From Micromonospora nigra (GTDB lineage Bacteria > Actinomycetota > Actinomycetes > Mycobacteriales > Micromonosporaceae): a DNA stretch of 64,000 nucleotides. Under the pieces are notes generated by a model that worked only from the letters and a program-made list of their open reading frames with translations, was not told the DNA's origin and made no database searches. Below are positions 8,587 through 16,439 of the stretch, piece by piece; positions within the stretch are counted from its first letter, which is position 1; each line of letters begins with the position of its first letter. Both the position numbers and the translations under genes were made by a program. Location of the stretch: assembly GCF_900091585.1 (NCBI RefSeq), contig NZ_FMHT01000003.1:3649501-3713500 (forward strand), read 5' to 3'.

Positions 8587-10391
8587 CCGACCGTCGGCTG
8601 CGACGCATGCAGGCCCTGTCACCCTTCGGCGTGGGAGCGATCGTCGACATGCTCGGCGAGTCCTTCGTCGCCGAGGACGTGACCCGCTGGAAGGGCCGGC
8701 GCATGACGTTGAACGCCCCGCGCGTCGCCGCGCACTTCGGGGTGGACGAACTGCGCCTGCCGCCGGCCCACAACGAGGGCCGACTGCCCTACTACCGGTT
8801 CCCGCAGTGGTTGTTCTGCGGTGCATGCCGCACCATGACCCACTGGAGCGTCCGCCGGGAACGGGCCGGCAAGGCCCCCCACTGCACCCACTGCAGGCGT
8901 GGCCCCCAGCTGGTTCCCATGCGATTCGTAGCCGTGTGCGGCAACGGCCACCTCGACGACGTGCCCTGGACCCAGTGGGCACACTCCGGCGGCGGACAGG
9001 GACGGGAGCAACGCCAGTGCGGGCGACCCGAGCTGCAGTTCGAGCACCTCACCACGGTGGGCGGCGGACTGGAGTCCCTTCGGGTCCGTTGCCGGACCTG
9101 CCGGGCCGGCAGGAACCTGTCCGACCTCACCTCACCACGCGCTCTTACCCGCATCGGCATCCGGTGTCGCGGCCGGCAGCCGTGGCAACGGGACTCCGAG
9201 GCGGTCACCTGCGACCAGACGCCCGTTGTCCTGCAGCGGGGCGCCTCCAGCGTCTACTTCCCGGACACCGGTTCCGCGATCGACCTGCCGCCCGACTCCG
9301 ACTGGGTCACCTGGGGCGGCACGGCGGCGCGTGTCGAACAGAACCCCTACTTCGTGCTGCTGCACAAGGACCCCGAAGGCCCGATGCGGGACAACCTGAT
9401 CAGCTTCGTCGCGGAGCAGGAGAACGTCACCGAGAAGCAGGTGGTCGCCATCCTGAACGACCGCCTCGGCGCCACCGTCACCGACGCCGACTCGGAGACC
9501 TCCGAGGACCTCGCGGAACGCGAATGGAAGGCGCTGACCAACCCGCGCGACGAACACCACCCCGACGACCGCTTCATCACCCGGCCCACGCCCTTCCCGG
9601 CTCCCGCGGGACACGGCGCACTCGAACCCGTCGTCGACCACTTGAGGCAGCTGATCTCCGACATCATCCTGGTCGACCGGCTCCGGGAGGTCCGGGCCCT
9701 TCGGGGCTTCCGACGCCACACCATGGACACCCGGATCCCGGCCGACCTCGGGGCCCGCAGCAGCTCACTGCCTGCCGTCGAGGTCTACGGCGAGGGCATC
9801 TTCCTCGTCCTCGACGAGGACAACCTCCGCCGCTGGGAGCTCCAGACGCCGGTCGTGAGAAACGCGAACACGCTGCACAAGCGTTTCACCGGCAGCATGC
9901 ACGCCAGGTGGATCGAGGCCACTCCCACTCCAAGGCTCATCCTGCTGCACACCCTGGCCCACCTCCTGATGCGCCAACTGGCCTTCGACGCCGGCTACCC
10001 CTCCTCCTCGCTGCGCGAGAGGATCTACGCCAGCACACCGGGCGCCGACACACCGATGGCCGGAATACTGATCTACACCGCCGCAGGCGACGTCGAAGGT
10101 ACCCTCGGCGGCCTCGCCCGTGCCGGTGAAGCGGAGCGGCTGGTCACAACGGTCGCCGCCACTCTCGCCGCCGCCCGCTGGTGCTCCCTGGACCCCGTGT
10201 GCCGCGAATCGACCGCCCAGGGCCCCGCCGGACTGTCAATGGCAGCCTGCCACGCCTGCGCACTGGTCCCCGAAACCAGCTGCACGATGGGCAACGTGCT
10301 GCTGGACCGTACCCTCGTCATCGACGACGAGTACGGCTTCATGCGGGACCCGCTGGCCGAGCTCATCGCCGCCCAGGCAGGTATGGCATGA
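8583..10391 (+). CDS. drmB: DrmB-like protein with DUF1998 domain
   Basis: A 602-residue protein from GTG 8583, overlapping the helicase stop codon. The amino end (RRMQALSPFGVGAIVDM) is typical of DrmB. Zinc-binding Cys pairs follow (FCGACRTM ... CTHCRRG ... VRCRTCRAG) around residues 78-180, with a CGNGHLDDVPW block. The carboxy end is a DUF1998 domain from about 450: LLHTLAHLLMRQLAFDAGY, GILIYTAAGDVEGTLGGLAR and a closing Cys cluster (WCSLDPVC, ACHACALVPETSC). DrmB partners the DrmA helicase in DISARM, where it regulates DNA loading. The downstream gene starts inside its stop (ATGA), so translation is coupled. Confidence 0.9.
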   Translation: MTDRRLRRMQALSPFGVGAIVDMLGESFVAEDVTRWKGRRMTLNAPRVAAHFGVDELRLPPAHNEGRLPYYRFPQWLFCGACRTMTHWSVRRERAGKAPHCTHCRRGPQLVPMRFVAVCGNGHLDDVPWTQWAHSGGGQGREQRQCGRPELQFEHLTTVGGGLESLRVRCRTCRAGRNLSDLTSPRALTRIGIRCRGRQPWQRDSEAVTCDQTPVVLQRGASSVYFPDTGSAIDLPPDSDWVTWGGTAARVEQNPYFVLLHKDPEGPMRDNLISFVAEQENVTEKQVVAILNDRLGATVTDADSETSEDLAEREWKALTNPRDEHHPDDRFITRPTPFPAPAGHGALEPVVDHLRQLISDIILVDRLREVRALRGFRRHTMDTRIPADLGARSSSLPAVEVYGEGIFLVLDEDNLRRWELQTPVVRNANTLHKRFTGSMHARWIEATPTPRLILLHTLAHLLMRQLAFDAGYPSSSLRERIYASTPGADTPMAGILIYTAAGDVEGTLGGLARAGEAERLVTTVAATLAAARWCSLDPVCRESTAQGPAGLSMAACHACALVPETSCTMGNVLLDRTLVIDDEYGFMRDPLAELIAAQAGMA

Positions 10392-11494
10392 CACTCCAGC
10401 TACCCCCGGTGACCCAGCTCGACCCCGCCCAGCGCGACGTTCTCGCCCTCCCCTTCGAGCAGTCGCATCTCGTCACCGGCGGCCCGGGAACAGGCAAGAC
10501 CGTCACCGCGATCTACCGGGCGGCCGCCCTGCACAGGTCGGGCAGGCCGACCGTGATGCTCATGTACAGCAAGGTGCTCTCGGCCTACACGCGGACCGCG
10601 GTGGCGCAGATCGGTACGGCGGACATAGCAACGACCTACCACAAGTGGATGTTCGCCTTCTGGCAGGAACACTACCGGCGCAGCCCTCCGATGCTCGAAC
10701 GCTACGAGATCGACTGGATGGCCTGCCTCACCAAGATCATGACCGAGCCGCCGGCCATCGAACAACGACCGTACTTCGTCGTCGACGAGGGCCAGGACAT
10801 GCCGGCCGCGTTCTACCTCGCACTGGGCGCCCTCGCGTCGTCCGTGAGCGTCTTCGCCGACGAGAACCAGCGCATCGGTGCTCGGCAGAGCACCATCCGG
10901 GAGATCGCCGCGGCGGCGAAGACCGGTGACCCCGTCGTGCTTCCCCGCAGTGTGCGCAACAGTCGTCAGATCCGCGCCCTCGCCGACCGCTTCCAGCCCG
11001 GCAACGACACCGCGGACACACTGCCGGACGGCCCCACACCCCGCCTGCTCAGGGTCGACCACACGTCCGAAGCGGTCGACCACCTGCTCCTGCACGAGAA
11101 GCAGCACCCCTGCAACATCACCGGGGTCATCCTGCACCGCGCCAGGGACGTCTTCAGCTACCATCACCAACTGCGTGGCCGCACCGTCAACCCCGTACAG
11201 GGCTACGTCAGCAACACCCGCGTCGAGGGTCTCTCGGATCCCGCCTTCAGCGGCCCGGGGATCAAGCTCATCACCTGGCAGAGCGTGAAAGGCCTGGAGT
11301 TCGACGCGGTCTTCGCACCCGAACTCCAGCACGTCCCCGGCGACATCACCAGTGACCATGTACGGATGGGCATGTACGTACTGATCACCCGCGCACGGCG
11401 CGACCTGACCCTCGTGTACCGGGGAACAGGCGAACCGGCACTGGTCGAAGCGCTACCGAAGGAACTGCTCGACCTCTCGCACTACACGCCCTGA
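10388..11494 (+). CDS. Small SF1 (UvrD/Rep-like) helicase, last gene of the defence operon
   Basis: A 368-residue protein beginning at ATG 10388 within the DrmB-like stop. It holds nearly only a helicase core: Walker A VTGGPGTGKTVTAIYRA near 31, Walker B VVDEGQDMPAAFY near 131, FADENQRIG (motif III), LPRSVRNSRQIRAL (motif IV), WQSVKGLEFDAVFAPEL (motif V) and MYVLITRARRDLTLVY (motif VI). The usual 2B and 1B insert domains of UvrD are short. It resembles the helicase half of the NERD protein in the same operon, so the operon may carry an ancient duplication. It is probably a DNA or R-loop processing subunit of the same system. No nuclease domain is seen. Confidence 0.85.
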   Translation: MTLQLPPVTQLDPAQRDVLALPFEQSHLVTGGPGTGKTVTAIYRAAALHRSGRPTVMLMYSKVLSAYTRTAVAQIGTADIATTYHKWMFAFWQEHYRRSPPMLERYEIDWMACLTKIMTEPPAIEQRPYFVVDEGQDMPAAFYLALGALASSVSVFADENQRIGARQSTIREIAAAAKTGDPVVLPRSVRNSRQIRALADRFQPGNDTADTLPDGPTPRLLRVDHTSEAVDHLLLHEKQHPCNITGVILHRARDVFSYHHQLRGRTVNPVQGYVSNTRVEGLSDPAFSGPGIKLITWQSVKGLEFDAVFAPELQHVPGDITSDHVRMGMYVLITRARRDLTLVYRGTGEPALVEALPKELLDLSHYTP

Positions 11495-11660
11495 GCTCCG
11501 CAGGCCCCGGCTGCGTGCCGACGACCGGACGCGGTGGGGCGACACCCCACCGCCGACAACCGGAAGGCCGGGGTACACGACGCCCCCTGCCCGACCCCTC
11601 CGGAGGGAACCTGCCGGCCGAATGAACAATGACCTGCCAATGCTGAAAGAAGGGGCGTGC

Positions 11661-12614
11661 ATGACCGTTGACCCGCCGACCGGCTGGCTGATGCTGGCCA
11701 CGGGAGCAGACCGGCAGCACGGCGGCAACGACGGGTACGACGACGACCCGGACCTGCACTACAGTTGGGACGACACCGTCCCGAACGCCCGTACCGTCGC
11801 CGTCGGCGACCGGATCGTCCTGTGGGACAAGAAAGCCGTTATCGGCGCCTCACTGATCGAGGCCATCGAGACCGGCTCTGCCGAGAAGATCCTCTACCGC
11901 TGCCCGCGGTGCAACGGGGCGAACATCAAGCGACGCAAGCGACGGTCACCACAGTTCCGCTGTTTCCCGTGCTCGGACACGTTCGAGACCGCCTCAACCC
12001 GGGTCGCGCGCGTGGCAACCTTCCGCACCCGCCACGACGCCAACTGGATCGACCTCGGAGGCTGCCTCGACGGCCCGACCCTGCGCGACCTCTGCGTCTC
12101 CCCACGCTCCCAACTCAGCATGCGGGCCCTGCGCTGGGATGCATTCCTCGAGGCACTGGGAAACGTCGGCAGATCACGGGCCGTCGCAGCCCTTAACTCG
12201 TCGAGCACCCGGCCCCGACTGGGCAGGGACGGCCACCGGCAGGTTCGGGTCCGCGTCCGAGTGGGCCAACGCGAGTTCAGACGACGTCTGCTCGCGACCA
12301 TGGGCCCCGTCTGCGCCTTCACCGGACCCGGTCCCGCCGCTGCGCTGGAGGCCGCGCACCTCTACAGCTACGCCGCAGTCGGCCGGCACCACGACGACGG
12401 TGGACTGCTCATGAGGCGCGATCTTCACCGCCTCTTCGACCAGGGAGACATCGCCGTTGATCCGAACACGCTGACGATCAACCTGTGTAAGGACCTGCTC
12501 GCGTACGAGGGCTACGCGACCCTGCACGGTCAGCGGCTCGCGATAGCGCCCGACCCCGGTCACATCGCCTGGATGGAGAAGCACTGGAACCAGCACCGCG
12601 TCGAGGCCGACTAA
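11661..12614 (+). CDS. EVE-like/HNH endonuclease (putative modified-DNA restriction enzyme)
   Basis: 317 residues. ATG 11661 is preferred over 11622 because AGAAGGGG lies 8 nt ahead of it. The first 65 residues (WLMLATGADRQHGG ... HYSWDDTVPNARTVAVGDRI ... VLWDKKAVIGASLIEAI) look like an EVE/ASCH-type PUA fold that can read modified bases. A CxxC ... CxxC zinc ribbon (YRCPRCNG ... RCFPCSD) follows. The carboxy end carries an HNH_2-like nuclease: ALEAAHLYSYAAVG then GLLMRRDLHRLFDQGDIAVD. The EVE call rests on pattern, the HNH call is firm. It lies 166 bp behind the helicase operon, same strand, so it may act with it or stand alone as a type IV-like restriction enzyme. Confidence 0.75.
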   Translation: MTVDPPTGWLMLATGADRQHGGNDGYDDDPDLHYSWDDTVPNARTVAVGDRIVLWDKKAVIGASLIEAIETGSAEKILYRCPRCNGANIKRRKRRSPQFRCFPCSDTFETASTRVARVATFRTRHDANWIDLGGCLDGPTLRDLCVSPRSQLSMRALRWDAFLEALGNVGRSRAVAALNSSSTRPRLGRDGHRQVRVRVRVGQREFRRRLLATMGPVCAFTGPGPAAALEAAHLYSYAAVGRHHDDGGLLMRRDLHRLFDQGDIAVDPNTLTINLCKDLLAYEGYATLHGQRLAIAPDPGHIAWMEKHWNQHRVEAD

Positions 12615-13533
12615 AGTTCCACCCATGCCAGGGCGCCGCACCTACACCTGCTGCCGCCGGCCTTTTAGAGGCCAGGGCATTTTCACCACCGGAACGCCAC
12701 CGCTTCGCCGCCCGTACACCGCAGTCTTCGACACCGGCAGCCGGGCCGCGAACTCCGACACCGGCGCCGCGCGGCGGCCCACCCCGCCGCCTGCCACCGC
12801 ACCGCCTCACGCTCGGCCCGCCCCGCGCGGACAACCCACCTCGGAATACCTCATCACCCTGCAACGACCATCGGCAAGATCACGCCGACATGGCGAACCA
12901 CAGTGTTCGATTTCAGCCCGACTGCCGGTGGCCACAGGATCGCGGATCGCTGGGCTAACCGGATCGCGGTACGGGTCCGGGCGACTTCGGCGACCGCTAG
13001 GAGTCCGACGGCCGCCGCCTGTGAAGTCGTCAGAAAGTCGGCGAGGAACCGCGGGTTGGTCGCAGGCCCGCTGCTGTTCTGCACCATCAGGCCACCTGGT
13101 GCGGCAGACCTCCACCTGTTCAGCGGTCGTGACTGATCGGGTCAGCCACCAGTGGCAGAGCTGGCGAGCGATCTCCACACCCTCGTTCGGCCAGCAGTGG
13201 CACCAACTCGGTGGTCGCGGACACGCCACTGCCAAGGGAGAGTCCGTCGGCGGCAGCCCACTCACGAGCGGTAGAGCGTGATTGATCTCCAGGACTCCTG
13301 ACCACGACACGTCGGGTCGCCCAACCGGCCTATGGGTGCCATCCGAAAGCGGGGTGTGAACCAACCGCGTCCACCGCGGACAGCGAGCCGGTATCTGCGC
13401 TGACGCCTTGACCAGGTCGTCGGACCGGGAACGCGCCGGTGGTCACCGCGCTCCTCCAAGGGTGAGTGTGCCAGCTCCGATCCGATTTGGTCGGTGCCTT
13501 GAGAAGCCAGACCATCACACGAGGTGAACGGCC
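12615..13533 (+). other. 919 bp without a recognisable gene
   Basis: Frames on both strands are short and give no family I recognise. A minus-strand frame around 12854-13087 has plausible residue composition but no start site or homology cue. The stretch separates the HNH gene from the caspase-like pseudogene and may be decayed DNA. The caspase-like gene has a GAGGTGAA ribosome site just before 13534. Confidence 0.4.
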
Positions 13534-14438
13534 ATGTCCGAGACTGACCCGACCACCCCTGCTCGCCGTCACCTCATCACGATCGGCGCCGCTCGCTACC
13601 GCAACCTTCCGGACGCCGCCTACCTGCCGCAGGTGGATGCGGACACCGCGACGGTGGCAGCACTAATCGAGCGCTTCGGATACCGCCGCGCGCTGGCCGG
13701 CCTCGGCGAGTACGCGACCGCCGAGCACCTCCGCCGGACGATGTCCCACTGGAGCCAGGACGCCGAGATCGGGAGCGACGACATCGTCGCCGTCTACTAC
13801 GCCGGCCACGGTCTCGTCGACGACCGCCACTACCTCCTCTGCTGAGACAGCACGGAGACGGACCTCGCGGCCAGCGCGCTGCCCACCGAGGACCTGGTCC
13901 GGATCCTCACCCGGACCGGCCTGCGCAACCTGCTGCTCATCCTGGACACCTGCTACGGCGGCGCGGGCAGCGCCGAGGCGGCACGGGTGGCGCTGCAGAC
14001 CATGTCCCGCCGGCTGACCGGCGACGCCGCCATCACCAGCATGTGGTTCCTCTCCTCGGCCAGGAGCCGCGACGAGGCCGGAGACGGGACGATGGTGGCC
14101 GCGCTCCCCGCGGCGGTTGTCGGCGTACGAGTGTGTGTCCCCAGGTAGGTACGGCTGAACGTGGCCAGGTTCAGGCGACGTTGGCTTGGCCGTCGATGGC
14201 GGTGAGGCGGTTCTTGAGCCGGTAGCTGGGTCCGTTAATGGCGACGACGTCGCGGTGGTGCAGGAGTCGGTCGAGGATGGCACGGACCGGCCAGCGCCAG
14301 GAGTTCCTGGACCTGCACGACCTGGTCGCGTAGCTCAACGCCACCTTCCGGCAGGGCAGCAGCCCCCAGCGGGCCGAACTCACCTCCGGCCTGAGTACCG
14401 GCGTGGCCCCGATCCTGCCCAATCTGGGCTCGGGTTGA
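13534..14438 (+). pseudogene. Caspase-like (peptidase C14) effector, inactivated
   Basis: The frame begins at ATG 13534 and gives a caspase-like fold: HLITIGAARYRNLPDAAYL, DADTATVAALIERFGYR, and the catalytic His in VAVYYAGHGLVDDRHYLLC. A TGA stop at 13843 ends it, but the same frame continues with the catalytic Cys (LLLILDTCYGGAGS near 13930) up to about 14109. There the match stops abruptly, 175 bp of IS21-like DNA follows, and the caspase frame resumes at about 14291 (QRQEFLDLHDLVA, another stop, then LSTGVAPILPNLGSG) to a TGA at 14436. So the gene carries at least two nonsense codons plus an insertion. Bacterial caspase-like proteins commonly act as death effectors next to signalling or defence genes. 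Any C-terminal sensor domain has been lost. Confidence 0.8.
14110..14285 (-). mobile_element. istB: Remnant of the istB end of an IS21-family element
   Basis: On the minus strand, bases 14281-14171 encode AILDRLLHHRDVVAINGPSY then RLKNRLTAIDG, the characteristic carboxy end of IstB, the AAA+ helper ATPase of IS21 transposons. The remaining bases to about 14110 would be the non-coding element end. It lies inside the caspase-like gene and interrupts its frame. No istA or rest of istB is present, so this is a deletion relic. Exact borders are not certain; they are set from where caspase similarity stops and resumes. Confidence 0.7.
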
Positions 14439-14515
14439 CCCTGCTCAACGCGCTCGTCGTCACGCCTCGTACTTTCGGGGTGACCTCATTGATCTATTCA
14501 TGTTTACTGAGGTTC

Positions 14516-16384
14516 ATGCGTTCGGGGAAGGCGCGTCTGGCGGTCGATTGTGGTACTGCCACGACCAGCGCCGTGGTGGCGTGGTCTGACGGCTCTTGGT
14601 CGCCGGTGCTGTTCGATGGTGAGGTTTCCCTGCCCAGCGCGGTTCTGGTCGGCGATGGTGGTGAGGTGCTGACCGGTCATGCGGCGTGGCAGGGTGCTGT
14701 CGCGCGGCCGGGTGGTCTGGTTCCGGCGCCGCGGAGGTCGGCTGAGCAGCGGGTGTCGGTTGCCGGTGTCGAGGTTGAGGCGACGGATCTGGTGGCGGCG
14801 ACGGTGCGGCGGGTCGTGGTGGAGGCGCAGCGGCAGGTGGGTGTGCCGGTCGAGGATGTGCGGTTGGTGGTGCCGGCGGGGTGGGGGCCGCGGCGGCGGA
14901 CGTGGTGGCGGCATGTCGCGCACAGGGCTGGTCTGCCGCAGTCGCGGCTGGTGGAGGCTCCGGTCGCGGTGGCGGAGCATCTGCTGGCTGGTGGTGTGAG
15001 GCTGCCGGTGGGCAGTGTGCTGGTGGTGTGTGATCTGGGCGGCGGCGCGGAGGTCAGCGTGCTGGGTCGCGGGGAGGCCGGGTTCGAGGTCCTGGCCACC
15101 TTGGCTGATCCGCTGGCCGGCGGCATGGCGGTTGATGAGGCGTTGACCGCCGCGGTGGCCGGTGACGGCACCCTGACGGGTCCCGAAGATGTTGACGGTG
15201 GGCGGTGGGCGCTGGCGGCCAGCGTCGAGACGGCCAAGCGGGCGTTGAGTTCGCATGCGGCGGTGAGCGTGGCGGTGCCGTCGGGGCCGGCGGTGGTGCT
15301 CAACGCGCAGGTGTTGGAGCAGGCGGCCCGGCCGGTGCTACAACGTGCGGCCCGGCTGACGGTGGAGGCGATCGCCGCGGCCGAGGTTGATGCCGGTTCC
15401 CTCGCGGGCGTCTACTGCGTCGGAGGGGCCGCCCGGATGCCGCTGGTCGCCGCGGTGTTCGCCGAGGAGGCCGGGATCGACGTCGTGGTGGTTGATGATC
15501 CGTTGTTGGCGGCGGTGCGGGGGGCTGCGGAGGCGGGCACCGGTGCGCCAACAGGGGAGCCGGTGGTGGCGGAGGTGGCGGTGCCGCCGTTGCGGCGGGC
15601 GGTGGCGATGGCGGTGCCGGGTTTCGCGTCGCTGCTGTTGGTGTCGCACATGCTGCTGACCCCGACCTGGCACGGCGGGATCTTGCGGCCGGTGGCGGCG
15701 CTGAACTGGGGTGAGTTGGCGATGGCGTCGGTGTTCGCGCTGGTCGCCTGCCTGGGGGCGGGCACGGTCCTCGGGTCGGCGCTGGCCGCCCGTGACGGGA
15801 ATAGCGTGTCGCTGTCGCCGGGCGTGCAGGTCGCCACGGGGATTCTCACCGCGGCGTGGCTGGGGGTCGCTGTCGCGGGCATGTACGCGGTGGTGGGGAG
15901 TCAGTACATCGGCACCGAGTTGGGGCCGTTCCTGCGGTGGTCTCTGCTGCCGGTGGCGCCGATCCTGCTGGTTGCTGGCGGGCTGGCGTTGATCGCTGTG
16001 CTGCGGTGGCGCACGCCGCGGGGCGGGTGGTCGGATTTCCTGGCGTTCCCCACGTCGTCGGTGGTGACGGCCACCGCGGGCATGCTGTTGATCCAGTGGT
16101 CGCTGACGGCGGACCGGTGGCCGGACATGCTGGTGTGGATCGACCTCGGTGGTCGTGTCGGTGGTCTGCTCCTCGGGATCGGGGTCATCACGGCGCTGGT
16201 GTCGCGGCTGGCGTTGCGGCTGGTCCTGGGCGCGCCGCTGGCGATCATCTGCGCCGCGCTGGTCAGCTCCCGGACCGCGGGGATCCTCGCGGTCATCTAC
16301 GCGATCGCGGTGACGGTGTGGTGGCTGAAGCAGCTGTGGACCCGCATCATCCACCCCCGCCCGCTGTCCGCGCCCACGCCATGA
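14516..16384 (+). CDS. Hsp70-like actin-fold ATPase with C-terminal membrane domain
   Basis: 622 residues from ATG 14516 (GAGG shortly upstream). Residues 1-340 are an Hsp70/MreB-type ATPase: phosphate-1 loop RLAVDCGTATTSAVVAW, phosphate-2 VVCDLGGGAEVSVLG, and adenosine motif GVYCVGGAARMPLVAAVF. The usual Hsp70 substrate-binding and lid domains are absent. In their place residues 360-610 contain about six to eight hydrophobic segments (for example SLLLVSHMLLTPTW, WSLLPVAPILLVAGGLALIA, VIYAIAVTVWWL). The protein should sit in the membrane with the ATPase in the cytosol. It precedes the BTAD regulator by 55 bp on the same strand, so the two may be co-transcribed. Its function is not known; a link to the membrane regulators is inferred. 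Confidence 0.8.
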   Translation: MRSGKARLAVDCGTATTSAVVAWSDGSWSPVLFDGEVSLPSAVLVGDGGEVLTGHAAWQGAVARPGGLVPAPRRSAEQRVSVAGVEVEATDLVAATVRRVVVEAQRQVGVPVEDVRLVVPAGWGPRRRTWWRHVAHRAGLPQSRLVEAPVAVAEHLLAGGVRLPVGSVLVVCDLGGGAEVSVLGRGEAGFEVLATLADPLAGGMAVDEALTAAVAGDGTLTGPEDVDGGRWALAASVETAKRALSSHAAVSVAVPSGPAVVLNAQVLEQAARPVLQRAARLTVEAIAAAEVDAGSLAGVYCVGGAARMPLVAAVFAEEAGIDVVVVDDPLLAAVRGAAEAGTGAPTGEPVVAEVAVPPLRRAVAMAVPGFASLLLVSHMLLTPTWHGGILRPVAALNWGELAMASVFALVACLGAGTVLGSALAARDGNSVSLSPGVQVATGILTAAWLGVAVAGMYAVVGSQYIGTELGPFLRWSLLPVAPILLVAGGLALIAVLRWRTPRGGWSDFLAFPTSSVVTATAGMLLIQWSLTADRWPDMLVWIDLGGRVGGLLLGIGVITALVSRLALRLVLGAPLAIICAALVSSRTAGILAVIYAIAVTVWWLKQLWTRIIHPRPLSAPTP

Positions 16385-16439
16385 AGGCCTCACACCCGGG
16401 CACACCTGTGCGGGGTGCGGGGTCGAGGGGTGGGTGAGG

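Noticed and set aside
1..12614. Calling the locus a standard DISARM system
   Set aside because: No DrmC (PLD), no DrmD/E and no DISARM methylase is visible; only the DrmA/DrmB core is shared.
12854..13087. Small minus-strand frame as a gene
   Set aside because: No start site support and no family resemblance.
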